A DNA stretch of 27,319 bases from Spirogloea muscicola. Its lineage: Eukaryota; Streptophyta; Zygnematophyceae; Spirogloeales; Spirogloeaceae. The first letter of the stretch is position 1, and the number at the start of each line of letters is the position of its first letter. Of this stretch, positions 10,346-20,181 are shown piece after piece. Made by a program: the position numbers and the translations under genes. The DNA is taken from contig WELB01000016.1 of the NCBI GenBank assembly GCA_009602725.1, positions 964,610 through 991,928 of the forward strand, read 5' to 3'. Below the pieces are notes generated by a model. That model saw only the letters and a list, made by a program, of their open reading frames with translations, made no database searches and was not told where the DNA came from.

Positions 10346-10347
<2 letters not shown>
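7023..10347 (-). CDS. HDC1: HDC1/Rxt3-domain histone deacetylase complex subunit (5' end in gap)
   Basis: Homologue of yeast Rxt3 and Arabidopsis HDC1, a scaffold subunit of the Rpd3/HDA6-type histone deacetylase complex in the nucleus. Minus-strand exons in order: 10347(or further)-9739, 9523-9516 (8 nt), 9266-9094, 8902-8842, 8738-8640, 8338-8241, 8148-8017 (end uncertain, 7993 possible), 7924-7857, 7725-7615, 7467-7023; frames join throughout. The first exon is low-complexity Ala/Gly/Glu with a poly-Gly run from the CCG repeat at 10087-10131. The Rxt3 domain then reads LVEIRIAPEALTTANRQ, VRARQLWGTELYTDDSDVVA, LLHTGYY, AELRVVVRACPSQE, IRSRAWGA, GCSFRVEACRI, VAPMGVERTVTTRAAS, RFVQEVTVQYNLCNEPW, VVADRGLKQSQFTSARLKKG. 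A roughly 145-residue Glu/Lys/Pro-containing tail follows. The intron starting at 8240 uses a GC donor. The N-terminus is lost in the poly-A and N stretch. Confidence 0.9.
9516..9523 (-). other. Predicted 8-nt micro-exon of HDC1
   Basis: On the minus strand GACTGCAG is flanked by TCTTGCAG upstream and GTAAGG downstream. The previous exon ends in phase 2 (GATGG, donor GTCAGT at 9738) and the next starts with two leading bases, so an insert of 3n+2 is required. Eight bases fit exactly. Confidence 0.55.
10087..10131. repeat. CCG trinucleotide run in HDC1 exon 1
   Basis: About 14 GCC/CCG units that encode a poly-Gly run in the minus reading frame of HDC1. Confidence 0.9.
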
Positions 10348-10394
<47 letters not shown>

Positions 10395-10552
10395 NNNNNN
10401 NNNNNNNNNNNNNNNNNNNNNNNNNNNNNNNNNNNNNNNNNNNNNNNNNNNNNNNNNNNNNNNNNNNNNNNNNNNNNNNNNNNNNNNNNNNNNNNNNNNN
10501 NNNNNNNNNNNNNNNNNNNNNNNNNNNNNNNNNNNNNNNNNNNNNNNNNNNN
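10348..10552. other. Poly-A run and assembly gap
   Basis: A run of 47 A (10348-10394) is followed by 158 N (10395-10552), then a GGC repeat (10553-10577). The poly-A abuts coding-quality sequence of HDC1 without transition and is probably an assembly or gap-filling artefact. Protein frames that read through it (poly-Phe or poly-Lys) are not real. Confidence 0.9.
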
Positions 10553-10821
10553 GGCGGCGGCGGCGGCGGCGGCGGCGGGAACGGCAGGGATAGGCAAACG
10601 GGCTGAGGAAGGCAGGGGACGGCTTGGCCCTCCCCCGCCTGCGCCGCCGCCGCCGCCGCTCGCGCTGCCGCGCCGCGGCCGAGCTCGCCGGAGCCCGCTC
10701 GTCATCGAGGCCCGCCAGGCCCTCCCAGCCATGGCGGTGTGGCTTTGAGCGCCTCGCTGCCAGCGGGCCCGACCCCGCTGGCGACGCAGCCACGCTGCCA
10801 GCGAGGGCAAGCCCAGCCGCC
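10553..10821. promoter_or_regulatory. GC-rich divergent upstream region of HDC1 and the AS8-like gene
   Basis: A GC-rich, CGG-repeat-containing stretch between the truncated 5' end of HDC1 (minus) and the start of the AS8-like gene (plus). No defined promoter motif is visible. It may also hold the missing first codons of HDC1. Confidence 0.4.
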
Positions 10822-11405
10822 ATGCTGCGGCGGTACCGGGCCTGGAACCCCGTGCACCCCACGGCGGGCGCCTTCTGGGGCTTCGGTCTGGGCCTCGGCT
10901 GCGGCGTGGGGTGGGGCCCCGGCTTCGGGCCCGCCGCCATCGGCTACGTGGGCGCCGGCTGCGGCGCCGGCATCGCCGTCGGCGTGGTCCTGGCTGGCCT
11001 CGGCGTCGGCCTGCCCACCAGGGGCCTGGCCGCGGCCCCCTGCAACGGTGACCACACTGTCCTCAGCCGCACCTTCCGCTCCTTAACGGTTTACCTTCGC
11101 TCGGCTGCTACTGGGCGCCTCACCGTATGGACATCTGTCACCGACGTCTATGGTGGGTTGTCCCACTCGCATTCCCCTGTGCAGCCGCCGTGTACCTGAG
11201 CAGGGGCCTGGCTTGCTGCGCAAGCTCTGCGCTACGTCCACACTTGCTGGTCATGTGGCAGGGCGCGCTGGGTGGAGTAGCAGGTCAGCAGGCTGCCATG
11301 GGCCTGGATAGGACTTGTTGCAAGGGCCGGATGTCGCCCCGCGCCTTCGAGACTGGTGCAGTTGCCACCCATGGTTTCAGCACCTGGCTTGACACGCCGA
11401 GCTAG
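10822..11405 (+). CDS. AS8-like (cadmium-induced protein AS8) glycine-rich membrane protein
   Basis: Small glycine-rich protein of the plant AS8 family, whose biochemical role is unknown. The first exon (10822-11047) begins MLRRYRAWNPVHPTAGAFWG and contains GCGVGWGPGFGP, IGYVGAGCGAGIAVG and AGLGVGLPT, which is the conserved core. The Gly/Val-rich stretch could form one or two membrane segments. The start ATG has a good context (GCCGCC before it). The exon ends in phase 1 at donor GTGACC (11048). The 3' part is uncertain: one candidate last exon is 11364-11405 (acceptor GTGCAG), giving an 89-residue protein ending STWLDTPS, clearly shorter than the plant form I remember. Other acceptors near 11203 are possible. 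It is divergent from HDC1. Confidence 0.75.
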
Positions 11406-13182
11406 GGGGTGTCTTCATTAGTAGCCGCCACAATGTTGTCAGACAACCTGCAGATACCGTGTACAGGAGCAAATCTCTCTAGCGGGTATAAGGTAGACAT
11501 ATCCCTTCCAATCACAGCAATCAAATTGAAGAAGTAAACCGTCCTCGTACACGAGCAAGTTCAGTCTGAAGGATTCTTTTCCTTATTACATCGACTTGGC
11601 GAGATACGACAATCACGTCATCCTACATCCGCCAAACCGTCAGATTGTAAGGTATGTCGGCAATGTGCTAGTCGTACAGTATCTCTTCGACACTACTAAG
11701 AGAAGTTTTTACTGCACCTGAAGGCCGCCTGAGGGCTTGAGCTACAGTTTCCAGGTAAAAGTCGAGAGTGGTATCCTGGTGCTAGAAAGAAGCTGGGCTT
11801 GGCTTTGCGTGCAACCCTTGCTGGTGGATTGCAGGCCAATGCCAGCCCTACATGCTTGCTCTAGAGTGTGCCATATAGTGGCACAGTCATGACAGCTTCC
11901 TTCTAGTCTGATATGCGAGAAGGATGTGAGTTGGTCTGGCAGCTAGATCTTGCCGGATTGATCTGCAAATGCATGCTGCGGAGCTTGGTCATACTTCTGA
12001 GCAGCCACCTCAGGCTAGTAAGGAAAGTTCAGAGCGTCTTCAACCAGTGATTGGAGAAATGCTCTGGGCCTGTAGGATGAGGAACAATCACAAGGTCATG
12101 ACATGCATCCTGCGGCTACTTCAAGACAGCAGTACTGATTTCAGCCATACCAGGAAAGCTGCTGCAGAGGCTTTGTCAACTAAAAAGACGTTCTAACACG
12201 ATCTGTCTGAAGGACTTCAAGGTAAACCGCCCACCGTTGCAATCCAGAACATTGGAGAAGGGTCAGAGAAGGACAGAATTGGTCGAATGTATCATGGCAG
12301 TGATCTATGAACAGTGGTGCCAGTGATCAACTTGGGTGTCTCTCTCCCCATTCTCCACAATGCTCTAATGAAGGCGAGACTTCTCTCTACTTCATTTGAC
12401 ATAACACACTACGCTTGACTATGATAACATCTTGCTCATCACATGGCAGTGCCCCTCAATATAATACAAAAGTAACGGTTTGGCAATTCAAGGTGGGCAT
12501 AAGCTCCCACGGGAGTGCAAGATAATGGCTCCTTGAGAGTACAGACTAGTCAGCGGGCCAGCTGAACATATCAAGCTCGTCTTCAGAAAGTCAAGTATCC
12601 TGAAAGGAGCAGTTCAGTAAGGGGCAATTCAGTGCGGATGGGGTACAGGCGCATACTGAACAAAGAATGATCATCTTCGTGATTGTACTATCAAGCTAGT
12701 CCGCTCCTTCTACAGAGCTGAGGTTCTACGCAACACCATAATACAGGAGGCTCCAACCCAAAGTGGCACCTTCAGAGGGCGTGGTCGTGGCCTTGCATAT
12801 TGTATGCTGCCATAATTGGCAGCCCAGGATTACCCAGGCACGTCTCATGAGGACGTCTTGTTCATATCCTCAATGTTAAGCTCACAAGCCAACACAGGGG
12901 CATCCTCCTCCATTGACTCGGGGCTAGATAAGAGGACCACAGAGGACCAAGCTTATAAGGCTTCAGTGATGACTGAGACACCCTTGAGCACTATGGATGA
13001 ACTCACTCTGAGAGTCTCTCAGTTCTATGCCTACAGAAATGTTCATGATGCATGTATGCAAGAGACAAGCATGAGCAACTGCCACACTCTTGTGCCAGCC
13101 AATAAAGTCTGAATGAAAGGACCTCCACCATGAGCAGACGAGTTTACGATATGCAGGTTCACAACTCTGCTCGTGACACACT
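11406..13182. other. Long intergenic stretch, nothing recognised
   Basis: AT-richer sequence between convergent genes. Open frames at 11969-12196 and 12816-13112 are short, have no family resemblance and lack convincing splice context. I see no tRNA, rRNA or terminal-repeat element. It may hold 3' UTRs of both neighbours or an unrecognised gene. Confidence 0.5.
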
Positions 13183-14635
13183 CTACTTGCTACTGAGAAT
13201 ACAACAATTAGCAGACATGTAGGGATTTATACCCCCCCCAACTGTCCAAGATTCGAAGAAACATCTGAACATCTGAACATCTGAACAAATGTGAACAGAC
13301 AATGTCTTGTATGAAGTTCTAAAGAAACATACCTGTTCACGACCTGGGCGTGGTCGACCAGAGAGCGACTACAGTATATCACTCTTCCAATGACACGGTT
13401 GAGTTGAACAGGTCCAAATACCCTACTGTCAACAATTTCCTATATAACAACAAGATGCCAGTAAGCCAATGCCCAAATTACTCCTCTGAAATTTGAACCT
13501 GCCTCTAGCAGACTCCAAAGGTAGGCTTATACGAGTGAGCCCAGCTCTGCTTATGATTGCAAATGATTTGCCTAGAGGCACAAGCCACAGATTGCTGTAG
13601 CCTGGAGGTACAATACTACTCACATTACAACCATATAAAGGCCACTAGCTGGCCGTCGTAAAGGTGTTGCAAGCAGAGAACCTGCAGGCAATGCATTCAA
13701 GCGACAGCAGTACTTAAACCCTAAACCCCCAATCCCTAAACCCTAGACCCTAAACCACAACAAGCAAAGTCACCCTGAAACTTCACCGGAGGCTTCTTGA
13801 GCTCGTTGTCACAGACTAGCCAGCAGTGGCCAACTGGTATGTCAAATGCCTCGTCTTGCTCCTTGCTGGAGACCATTTCGTCTCCTTCCAAGGCAGCTAC
13901 TCTCCTCACCAGCTTGGTGGCATCATCCACAGGGTTCAGAATGCAAACCACATCCCCAACGTTCACCCTTCATAAGCGGACGGAAGCTTGGCAAGCAGTC
14001 AGAATTGAAATCTTGGTGTATGGGAGTACGTCGAGGCTGCAACCTGCTGTGCTACTTCTCTGCATAATTTCTGGCGGAGCCTCAGTGATTGAGTCAGGCA
14101 CCTCAAATACACTGGCTGGAGAATGTCAGGCAGCTGAGAGGCCGGCTGCCATTGCCTCTAGGGGTCTGTGACTTTTGTGCAGCTTTGCTGTCAGCTGACC
14201 TGGGAAACAATTGCGGCAGCCATCTGAGGAGAAGTGTCTCGCCCTGCTTTCCAGTGAAGGTGGGGGCCATCTCGTCGCCCTTGATGGACTCCATGAAGGT
14301 GAGAGGGTGGTTCCTGAAGTTGTCGTACATCTTGGTCAGTGTTTGAGAGTAGGTTGGCTTGTGGTCGTGGCTCTGCGACAAGCACAGTGACAGCGCTGAG
14401 TCAGTCGAGTACCTACCAGTAAAGCTCCGGATGACGGCAGTCGGGAGCAGACCCTACATCACTGTTATCAGTCGGGAAGCCTTCAATTGCGTACAAGCTC
14501 AAGGTGGCTGCCTCTCGAGTGCGTGCATGTACGAGCTGAAGATGTGCGTATCACCTTCAACATGGCCCGGGTCAGGTGCACGGAGGCCTCTGCCCGCAAC
14601 CGCAAGTACCGTAGGAACGTGAAGAAGGTCGCCAT
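13183..14635 (-). CDS. S26 signal-peptidase-like protein without catalytic residues
   Basis: Member of the plant S24/S26-fold family represented by At2g31140/At1g06200. Minus-strand exons: 14635-14555, 14372-14200, 13967-13787, 13512-13499 (14 nt), 13425-13333, 13192-13183. They join in frame to 183 residues. The N-terminus MATFFTFLRYLRLRAEASVH is basic/hydrophobic and could target or anchor it in an organelle. The box equivalent to GDSMxPT reads GDEMAPTF, with Glu (codon 14271-14273) in place of the nucleophilic Ser. The KRV box reads LVRRVAALEGDEMVS, with Arg in place of the catalytic Lys. VNVGDVV, CWLVCDN, RVFGPV and IGRVIYC follow the family. It is probably a structural or binding protein, not a peptidase. 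The micro-exon and the 10-nt last coding exon are predictions. Confidence 0.85.
13261..13286. repeat. Short tandem repeat, 8-bp unit
   Basis: ACATCTGA repeated three times plus a partial copy, inside the last intron of the S26-like gene. Confidence 0.85.
13499..13512 (-). other. Predicted 14-nt micro-exon of the S26-like gene
   Basis: On the minus strand TCTGCTAGAGGCAG, with GGAG before it and donor GTTCAA after it. It restores frame between exon 3 (phase 0) and exon 4 (one leading base). The junction reads KPP-SARG-SRVFGPV, the same length as the family's KPK-EAKD-SRTFGPV. The acceptor has no good pyrimidine tract. Confidence 0.5.
13714..13756 (+). repeat. Interstitial plant-type telomere repeat
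   Basis: TAAACCCTAAACCC, then CCAATCCCTAAACCC, TAGACCCTAAACC: five to six degenerate CCCTAAA units inside an intron of the S26-like gene. A single related fragment, CTAAACCCT, occurs at 2795-2803. Confidence 0.85.
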
Positions 14636-15413
14636 GGAGAGGCCGCCTGTCTCCGAATCAGCACCCGCACGGCCTCCTTTCCCAGAAGACTAGAAGCCAA
14701 GAATTCAGCCCTCGGCGCAAATCTAGCGGTCAGGTTGTCATGAGTTGAACACGGCGCCTGCGCTGATGTAGTCTTTGAGCAGGCGCCGCACGATAGACGG
14801 TCTGGTACGGCTCACGCCGTCGCCCGGAGACGAAGCGTAATCCGCGGCGCCGCTGCGGAGCGGCCAGCGGCAGCAGCTCGCGCCGCGCGCGCTCGCCGCG
14901 GGCTCCAGGCCGGCGGCGCCGCCGCGGGCGCGGGGGAGGAGGGCGGGGATGGCGACGCGGCGGGCCGCGGAGGTAGACGCTGGGTGGCTGCGCTTCACCG
15001 GTAGAGGCCTGTCCACAAGGGAACGAACGAGGTCCGGAGGAGCCGCGGTGTCCTGGCTTGGCCGCCTGGCCTTCCCTTCCGTCTCGTGCGCATGAGCGCC
15101 GTGTGCCAGTGCCGCTACCGAGTGACGGGCTGCCGCGACCCCCCGCGCCCGCCCGTGACGTCTGGAGATGTGCCGGTGCTTGAGCTCCGTCAGCCAGAGC
15201 CCACCCGTCGTCCCAGCAGCCTGCCGGCCCTCCACCAGCGCCCGGCCCTCGTAGCGCGAGCCGGAGCCCCGAGGCGGCGTCGGCGGGTCGAGAAGCGTGC
15301 CCGTGCTGTGGCACGGGCAGCAGGCCGGCTGGGAAGCCCGCGGCCGCCAGCCCCACCTTGTTCCGCTGCAGCTTAGTCGCGCCGTGAGCCGTGGCGGCGG
15401 CGCCCGTGCGCCG
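14636..15413. promoter_or_regulatory. Divergent upstream region of the S26-like and PhyH genes
   Basis: 778 bp between two start codons facing apart. 14750-15410 is very GC-rich. It holds a 304-codon open frame on the minus strand and several on the plus strand, as expected by chance at this composition. No specific promoter element is recognised. Confidence 0.5.
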
Positions 15414-17160
15414 ATGGGCGCCGCCGAGCGGCGGCAAGGAGACGACTACCTCGTGACGGAGGAGGAGAAAGAGGGCTTCCGGCGGGACGGGTATGTGCAC
15501 CTGCAGGTGGGTTTCTCTCTCGTCCTTGCCCATGCTCGAGGCAAGGCTGCGTGATGACGGCCTTGCTTTTCTAGAGAATGTTACTTCCATCAGGGATGCC
15601 CGCTCTTGCGTGTGCATCAGTGACAGCGCAAGGCCTTGCTGCAATCAACATCTATGAGGGCATGTAGACTGAGGCGGTTGGTCGCTGATTTTTACAACAG
15701 GGCGTCCTTTCGGAGGAAGAGTTGCAGGTGCTCGAGCGCGAGTACATGCGCTTCATTAATAGGGACATAGATGTGGAAGGCCGCGACTTTTGCGACATGT
15801 CTGGAGACTATTCCAAGCCCCTTGAGGAGTTCTCCATCATCAACATCATGCTGCCCTCCAAGTATGCTTGCAGCCCGGCTTGCATTACCTGAGATAGTGC
15901 TATTTGTCTGCCTGACCCACATTCGTGCGTTGCTATATCCAAAGAGTGCGGGCAGAATGTCAGCCTTGCTTTTGCCGTACTGATTTGCTTCTGCTTCTGT
16001 CGTCTTCAGAGAGTTCATGAGACGATGGAATCGTTTATGCCAGGCATATGACAGCAGCATTTGACAGCAGTGACAGCATTTGACTGCAATCTATTGCCTT
16101 CCCAGATACAATCCCGAATTGAAGGGTAATCTATATGAAAAGCGTGCCGCATCAATTGCCAAGCAGTTGTGTGGACCAGATATGGTCCCGGACTACGACC
16201 AGCTCCTTGCCAAGCCGCCCCATAGGCCGGATGGTGTTTTCATGTGGTATGCTTGGCGCTCGCCACGGACTTCAAAGAGTCCTCGCATAGCACTTACAGG
16301 AAGTTGACACAATCTGCAGTTTCGATTCTTTGTAGCAAGAAACTAGTGTCTCCTTGAATGTATGCCCTGTTTACATAAAATGGGGGGCTATTTCCTCTGC
16401 TTGTTTGGTAATGACCTGCAACACTATTTCCTTCTCCAGGCACCAAGACCTAGCATACTGGCCGGTAACCAATGACACGAGGACAGCATCCTTTTGGCTT
16501 GCCATTGACAACTCCTCCATCGAGAATGGCTGCTTGCAATTCGTTCCTGGCTCCCATCGTGAGAAGCAGTTGCGTCATCACGGACCTCTGCATGGCGATC
16601 GGGACAAGTCTCACACCCTGGCAGCTACGCTGACAGAGGGGGACAGAACCAAGCCCATGGAAATTCAACGCTGCGATGTCACTGTCCACCACGAGCGGCT
16701 GCTCCATGGCTCCGGAGGAAACAGTAGGTATGGCCTCAGAAGTACGAGAATGCCTCGGTGCTCATTCACACTGGCAGATATATCCATACTCACTGCCACT
16801 GCTCCAAGCAGTCAATGTTGTGATGAAGGTCTGCAGGTCAGACCATTGAGTGCCTGGAGGTACTATAGCCTCGAAATAGTCATTTTCACATAAGAGCAGC
16901 TTGCAATTCTGGTGTAAGAGGCATCCAGAATATTATAGTAAGAAGGCTGTGAGGAAAAGGCTGCTATGAGCTGTGTGGCATCCTCTTACATCGGATTGGT
17001 CAATGTCTGCACTCACAGCAAGGACAGCTGGCGGCGAGCTTGGGTCATTGCATTCCGCAGCCAGGAGACTGTGGAGGAGGAGCGCCGCAGGGGCTTCACG
17101 CACTCGCACAATGACAAGCTGGATGTGCTGAATGCTGTTGGGAAGGAGGTCGCAATCTGA
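15414..17160 (+). CDS. Phytanoyl-CoA dioxygenase (PhyH) family protein
   Basis: Non-haem Fe(II)/2-oxoglutarate-dependent oxygenase of the PhyH superfamily; the substrate cannot be told. Exons: 15414-15506, 15701-15861, 16106-16246, 16440-16727, 17019-17160, giving 274 residues in frame. It starts with an acidic helix typical of the family (TEEEKEGFRRDGYVHL), then GVLSEEELQVLEREYMRFIN. The metal motif is WHQDLAYW (His 16441, Asp 16447) with the distal His in ERLLHGSGG (codon 16705-16707). The Arg expected to bind 2-oxoglutarate is in WRRAWVIAFR. GCLQFVPGSHRE is the usual core strand. It ends shortly after GFTHSHND, so it is a complete compact member without an obvious targeting peptide. The start has an upstream GC-rich promoter shared with the S26-like gene. 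Algal and bacterial members of the same subgroup are typically uncharacterised. Confidence 0.92.
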
Positions 17161-18560
17161 GTACGTCTAACAATTGATGTTTGACAGAGTGGGTGGGACC
17201 TTAATGTCCTCAGGTCCAAGTCTTCCGTGCTCACAAATGGGCCCAATTCGTCATTGCTCATCAAGGGCCCAAGGAGACCAGAGATAGAGTGTGTGCTGCA
17301 AGACAGCTGTGCCTACATGAGCCTTGGGAGCAATCTTGGCCACCCCAAGTCGACAGACCCAAGTTGCTCGGTGCATTACACTGTTAAAACACACTGTTGG
17401 CCTGACAATGCAGCTGAATTTGGCAGCTGCCCTTATGTACAGGAGAGGATGATAGGTCATTGGGGCGTGCCAAAAAGGCATGAGCAGAAGACCCTTCCTG
17501 ATGGCAGGCGCAAAGGTGTAACAGCAGGTCAAAGAGAGCAGGTCGTGTCACACTGAATCCTGTAAGAGCAAGCGAGCAGCGTGGTAATTTTGAGGAGTAT
17601 GAAAGGAGCAAGGAGGAGACGCGATTTTCTCAAGCTGGCGGTGATCAGGAGTCGTAATGCATAAACAGTCAATGTATCAAAGAATGAGATGGACTGAAAG
17701 TGGAGAGCTTGCAGCTGGCATCAGCTGACAGAGGAGGCGCTTGCTGATGTCAAAGAGCGGCTGTGAAGGCTAACCGATTGTGCAGTGAGGTGGGACAGAA
17801 ATGCCCGCATGTCACGAAAGCCTTGAGGTAGGAGTAGGCTGCCTAGAGGAGGGAGGAAGCTCTTACTAGGTGGAGGCATGTATGTGAAAAGCCAGCCTAT
17901 GTTGAATGGACAAGAACAGTAAGGGCCTGAACACGCAGATCACTCAGTGTTGCAAGTACCACTAATGGCCACTTTAAGAACCCACATAGGAAGTCTTGAA
18001 ATCCCCTCATGAGCAAAGCGGCCCCTACTGTTCACACCCCTAGATCTCCCAAGGAATTTACGAGAGGGCAAAGAAGTGAGCAGTGGGCTTAAAGACCTCA
18101 TCAACTTGCTCAGGGACGATGTTGTTGCACCTTGTGGTCGAGTAGTGGCCTGCATGCGAGTGGTGGCTTGCTTCTGCGGCCCTTTGCTTAATGGAGGAGG
18201 TGGCAGCGTCGTGGCCGATCAGGTACATGGATGCCAGCACTACAACTTGGTACCTTTTGGGACGAGGCTCGATTGTGCCACTGAGGATGATTTCTGCCGA
18301 TCAAAACGGTGGCCAGTCATGCCAAACTGCGGCATTGACCTCAACCCAGGTCCGATACCGGCATCGAATCAGCTCAAAAAAGTAACCGTCGTACTATCGT
18401 AGTTATCCACTTTCTCAGGCTGTCCAGCATCCAGGGTACGTGGCAACTCCAAGCCGGACTTGGTCAAGTGAAGGTCGCAATCGCTGTTACTGTTACTGAT
18501 CAGCGGAGTTGTTCCCTTGCTGTCGTCACCAGTACCATGGCGGAAGTGATTCTAATGCTT
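17161..18560. other. Intergenic stretch with no recognised gene
   Basis: Downstream of the PhyH gene. The open frames at 17227-17556 and 18076-18402 show no family signature except the NPGP motif noted separately. TGTAA, the usual green-algal polyadenylation signal, occurs at 17517-17521 and 17561-17565 and could end the PhyH transcript. Confidence 0.5.
18076..18402 (+). other. Small ORF with a 2A-like CGIDLNPGP motif
   Basis: 108 codons from a start at 18076 to a stop at 18402. It contains NCGIDLNPGPIP (NPGP codons 18343-18354). The 2A-type consensus D-(V/I)-E-x-N-P-G-P is matched except that D is G and E is D. Similar CG..xNPGP strings are known near the start of non-LTR retrotransposon ORFs. 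No reverse transcriptase or endonuclease follows, so this would be a remnant at best; chance is possible. Confidence 0.3.
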
Positions 18561-18712
18561 TGAAAAGAAGTGCTCGCCCTTAGAGAAAAGGGGCTGGCAA
18601 AGCCGGCCCAAAAAGAATGGACAATGTCCAAAGCCAAAGAAAGAGGTGCCGAAAAAGGACTACACCACAAAACACCACAAAACACAAGACGATGCAGAGG
18701 GAAGCTCCAACG
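18561..18712 (-). repeat. Dispersed repeat, type A copy next to the inverted duplication
   Basis: Reverse-orientation copy of 2067-2216. It contains GAAGTGCTCGCCCTTAGAG, GGCTGGCAAAGCC, AGAATGGACAATGTCC and GGACTACACCACAAAAC. It lies immediately outside the left arm of the F-box/LRR inverted duplication. Confidence 0.8.
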
Positions 18713-18799
18713 GCCATTTAGCATATTCCTAGAGCACCCCTTGAAAAGTTACACTGAAAGGAAGCGCCGAGAAGGGACAGTCGCAGAGAAATGCCTTCC

Positions 18800-20093
18800 A
18801 GAAGAAGGACATTTTCAAGCGAGTAGCAACAGCATATGGGGCTCTTACGTGGAAGAGCGTCAATATATCCTGATACTCAGCAGACATAGTATGCTACTAG
18901 TCAAGTCTTTCTGTGCGCAGCTGGGTCCCGCGCTGGCCTCACCATTTGCAGCATTGACACGTCTCACCCTCCTCGTCGAACACATTCAAGGGGACTAGCT
19001 TCGCCTCCTGAGAGCAGTTAAGACGCTCGCCAACCTGCGAGTCAGGCTAGCCACTGGTATCCGCGAGCTCAGGAACCATGATGCCGGCCCCGTGAATTTC
19101 CAGCGCATCTTTCAAATTCAATGGGCGCTATCCAACGTGTTGCGAGCGCTAAGCTTGGGCAGAGAAGTCGTTTGTTCTTTTGCAAGAGGTGACGTGCTTC
19201 ACGGCACTAGAGAGCCTCGCACTGCCTGCCCGCGGGCTACTGGTGACCCCTGCAACGTCCATGGGCAACACGCAGTCTCATATACATCTCAAACGCATCG
19301 TAATCCTGCTGCTGTCAGCTCTGGATTAGGGCGGATGCTCAGCTTCGTCACACATGCAGATCGCAGACTCGTGCAGATGCAGACATCCATGCCATAACTG
19401 CCGCTTGCCAGCACATCGCAGAGCCGGAGCTACACTACTACAAGGTATGTACCTATTCCAGCTTGGAGGCGATTGCCGAGAATGGCAAGTAGCCGCACAG
19501 GTTCGTCGTGAGCGCTTGCAGAAGTATCATGAATGGCGGGGCTGCGCAATTGGCCATCGGCTGCTCCATGCTGCATGACTTCCGGCGTTGAAAGATGTGC
19601 AAGGCTGTCAGTAAGAGCTGCTTATGCACTTCTCAAGGAGTGCCCCGAGCTTAGGAGGCTCGGATGCCAGCAGAGCTGGAGTGTGCAGTTGCTACAGCTG
19701 CCATATGATGGCAGCCATGACTTGTAACGACTCAAGTCGGTGGTGCTCTGAATTCCTACTGGATGCGATGTTGTCATAGCCATGAACATCTTGGCGTCCT
19801 CTTGCTCACATCTGCTTGAGCTGGACTTAGAGGCCCAAAGGCGGACCAGACCCCAGCATCGACAGGCCTCCTCTATGGCAAGTCCTCCCCCCACACTGGC
19901 GCTTGAGAAGTTGACATTAATCGGGGTCCACCATCAGCAATTTCCAATCGCCTCATTCTTACTCAAGGCCACCCGGCTACAGACCCTGAGCTTGACATCC
20001 TGCACGATGGTCGGTGCTATGCCGAAGCCTCCCCTCCCCTTTTCTCTTCATCCCTGGAGTGCCGTGACTGCAAGACTGAGCCAGGGCACGACC
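18800..20093 (+). pseudogene. F-box/LRR-like gene copy, left arm of inverted duplication
   Basis: Plus-strand remnant of a leucine-rich-repeat protein. AQLGPALASPFAALTRLTLL (18917-18976) is followed by a TAG stop near 18996, then in another frame LLRAVKTLANLRVRLATGIREL. Later come ERLQKYHEWRGCAIGHRLLH (about 19514-19570) and LALEKLTLIGVHHQQFP with FLLKATRLQTLSL (19890-19995). Stops and frame changes lie between the blocks. Either it is a decayed copy, or some breaks are introns I did not resolve. Each block has a counterpart on the minus strand in 20107-21422. Confidence 0.6.
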
Positions 20094-20181
20094 TCTGGAA
20101 GTTTGGGGTCGTGCCCTAGCTCAGTCTTGCAGTCACGGCACTCCAGGGATGAAGAGCAAACGCGAGGGGAGGCTTCGGCAT
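20019..20181. repeat. Central hairpin of the inverted duplication
   Basis: Left stem 20044-20093 and right stem 20107-20156 are reverse complements over 50 bp with one mismatch, around a 13-nt loop (20094-20106). Extending to 20019-20093 and 20107-20181 gives 71 of 75 matching. Beyond that the arms stay alignable but diverge (for example 19967-20018 with 20182-20234). Confidence 0.95.

Noticed and set aside
9713-10810. Several 170-430-codon ORFs across the poly-A/N region
   Set aside because: They read through 47 A and 158 N, giving poly-Lys/poly-Phe and X runs; only the minus frame downstream of the gap is supported.
14730-15644. 304-codon open frame on the minus strand
   Set aside because: It lies antisense to the start of the PhyH gene and across the GC-rich shared promoter, has biased low-complexity composition and no family signature.
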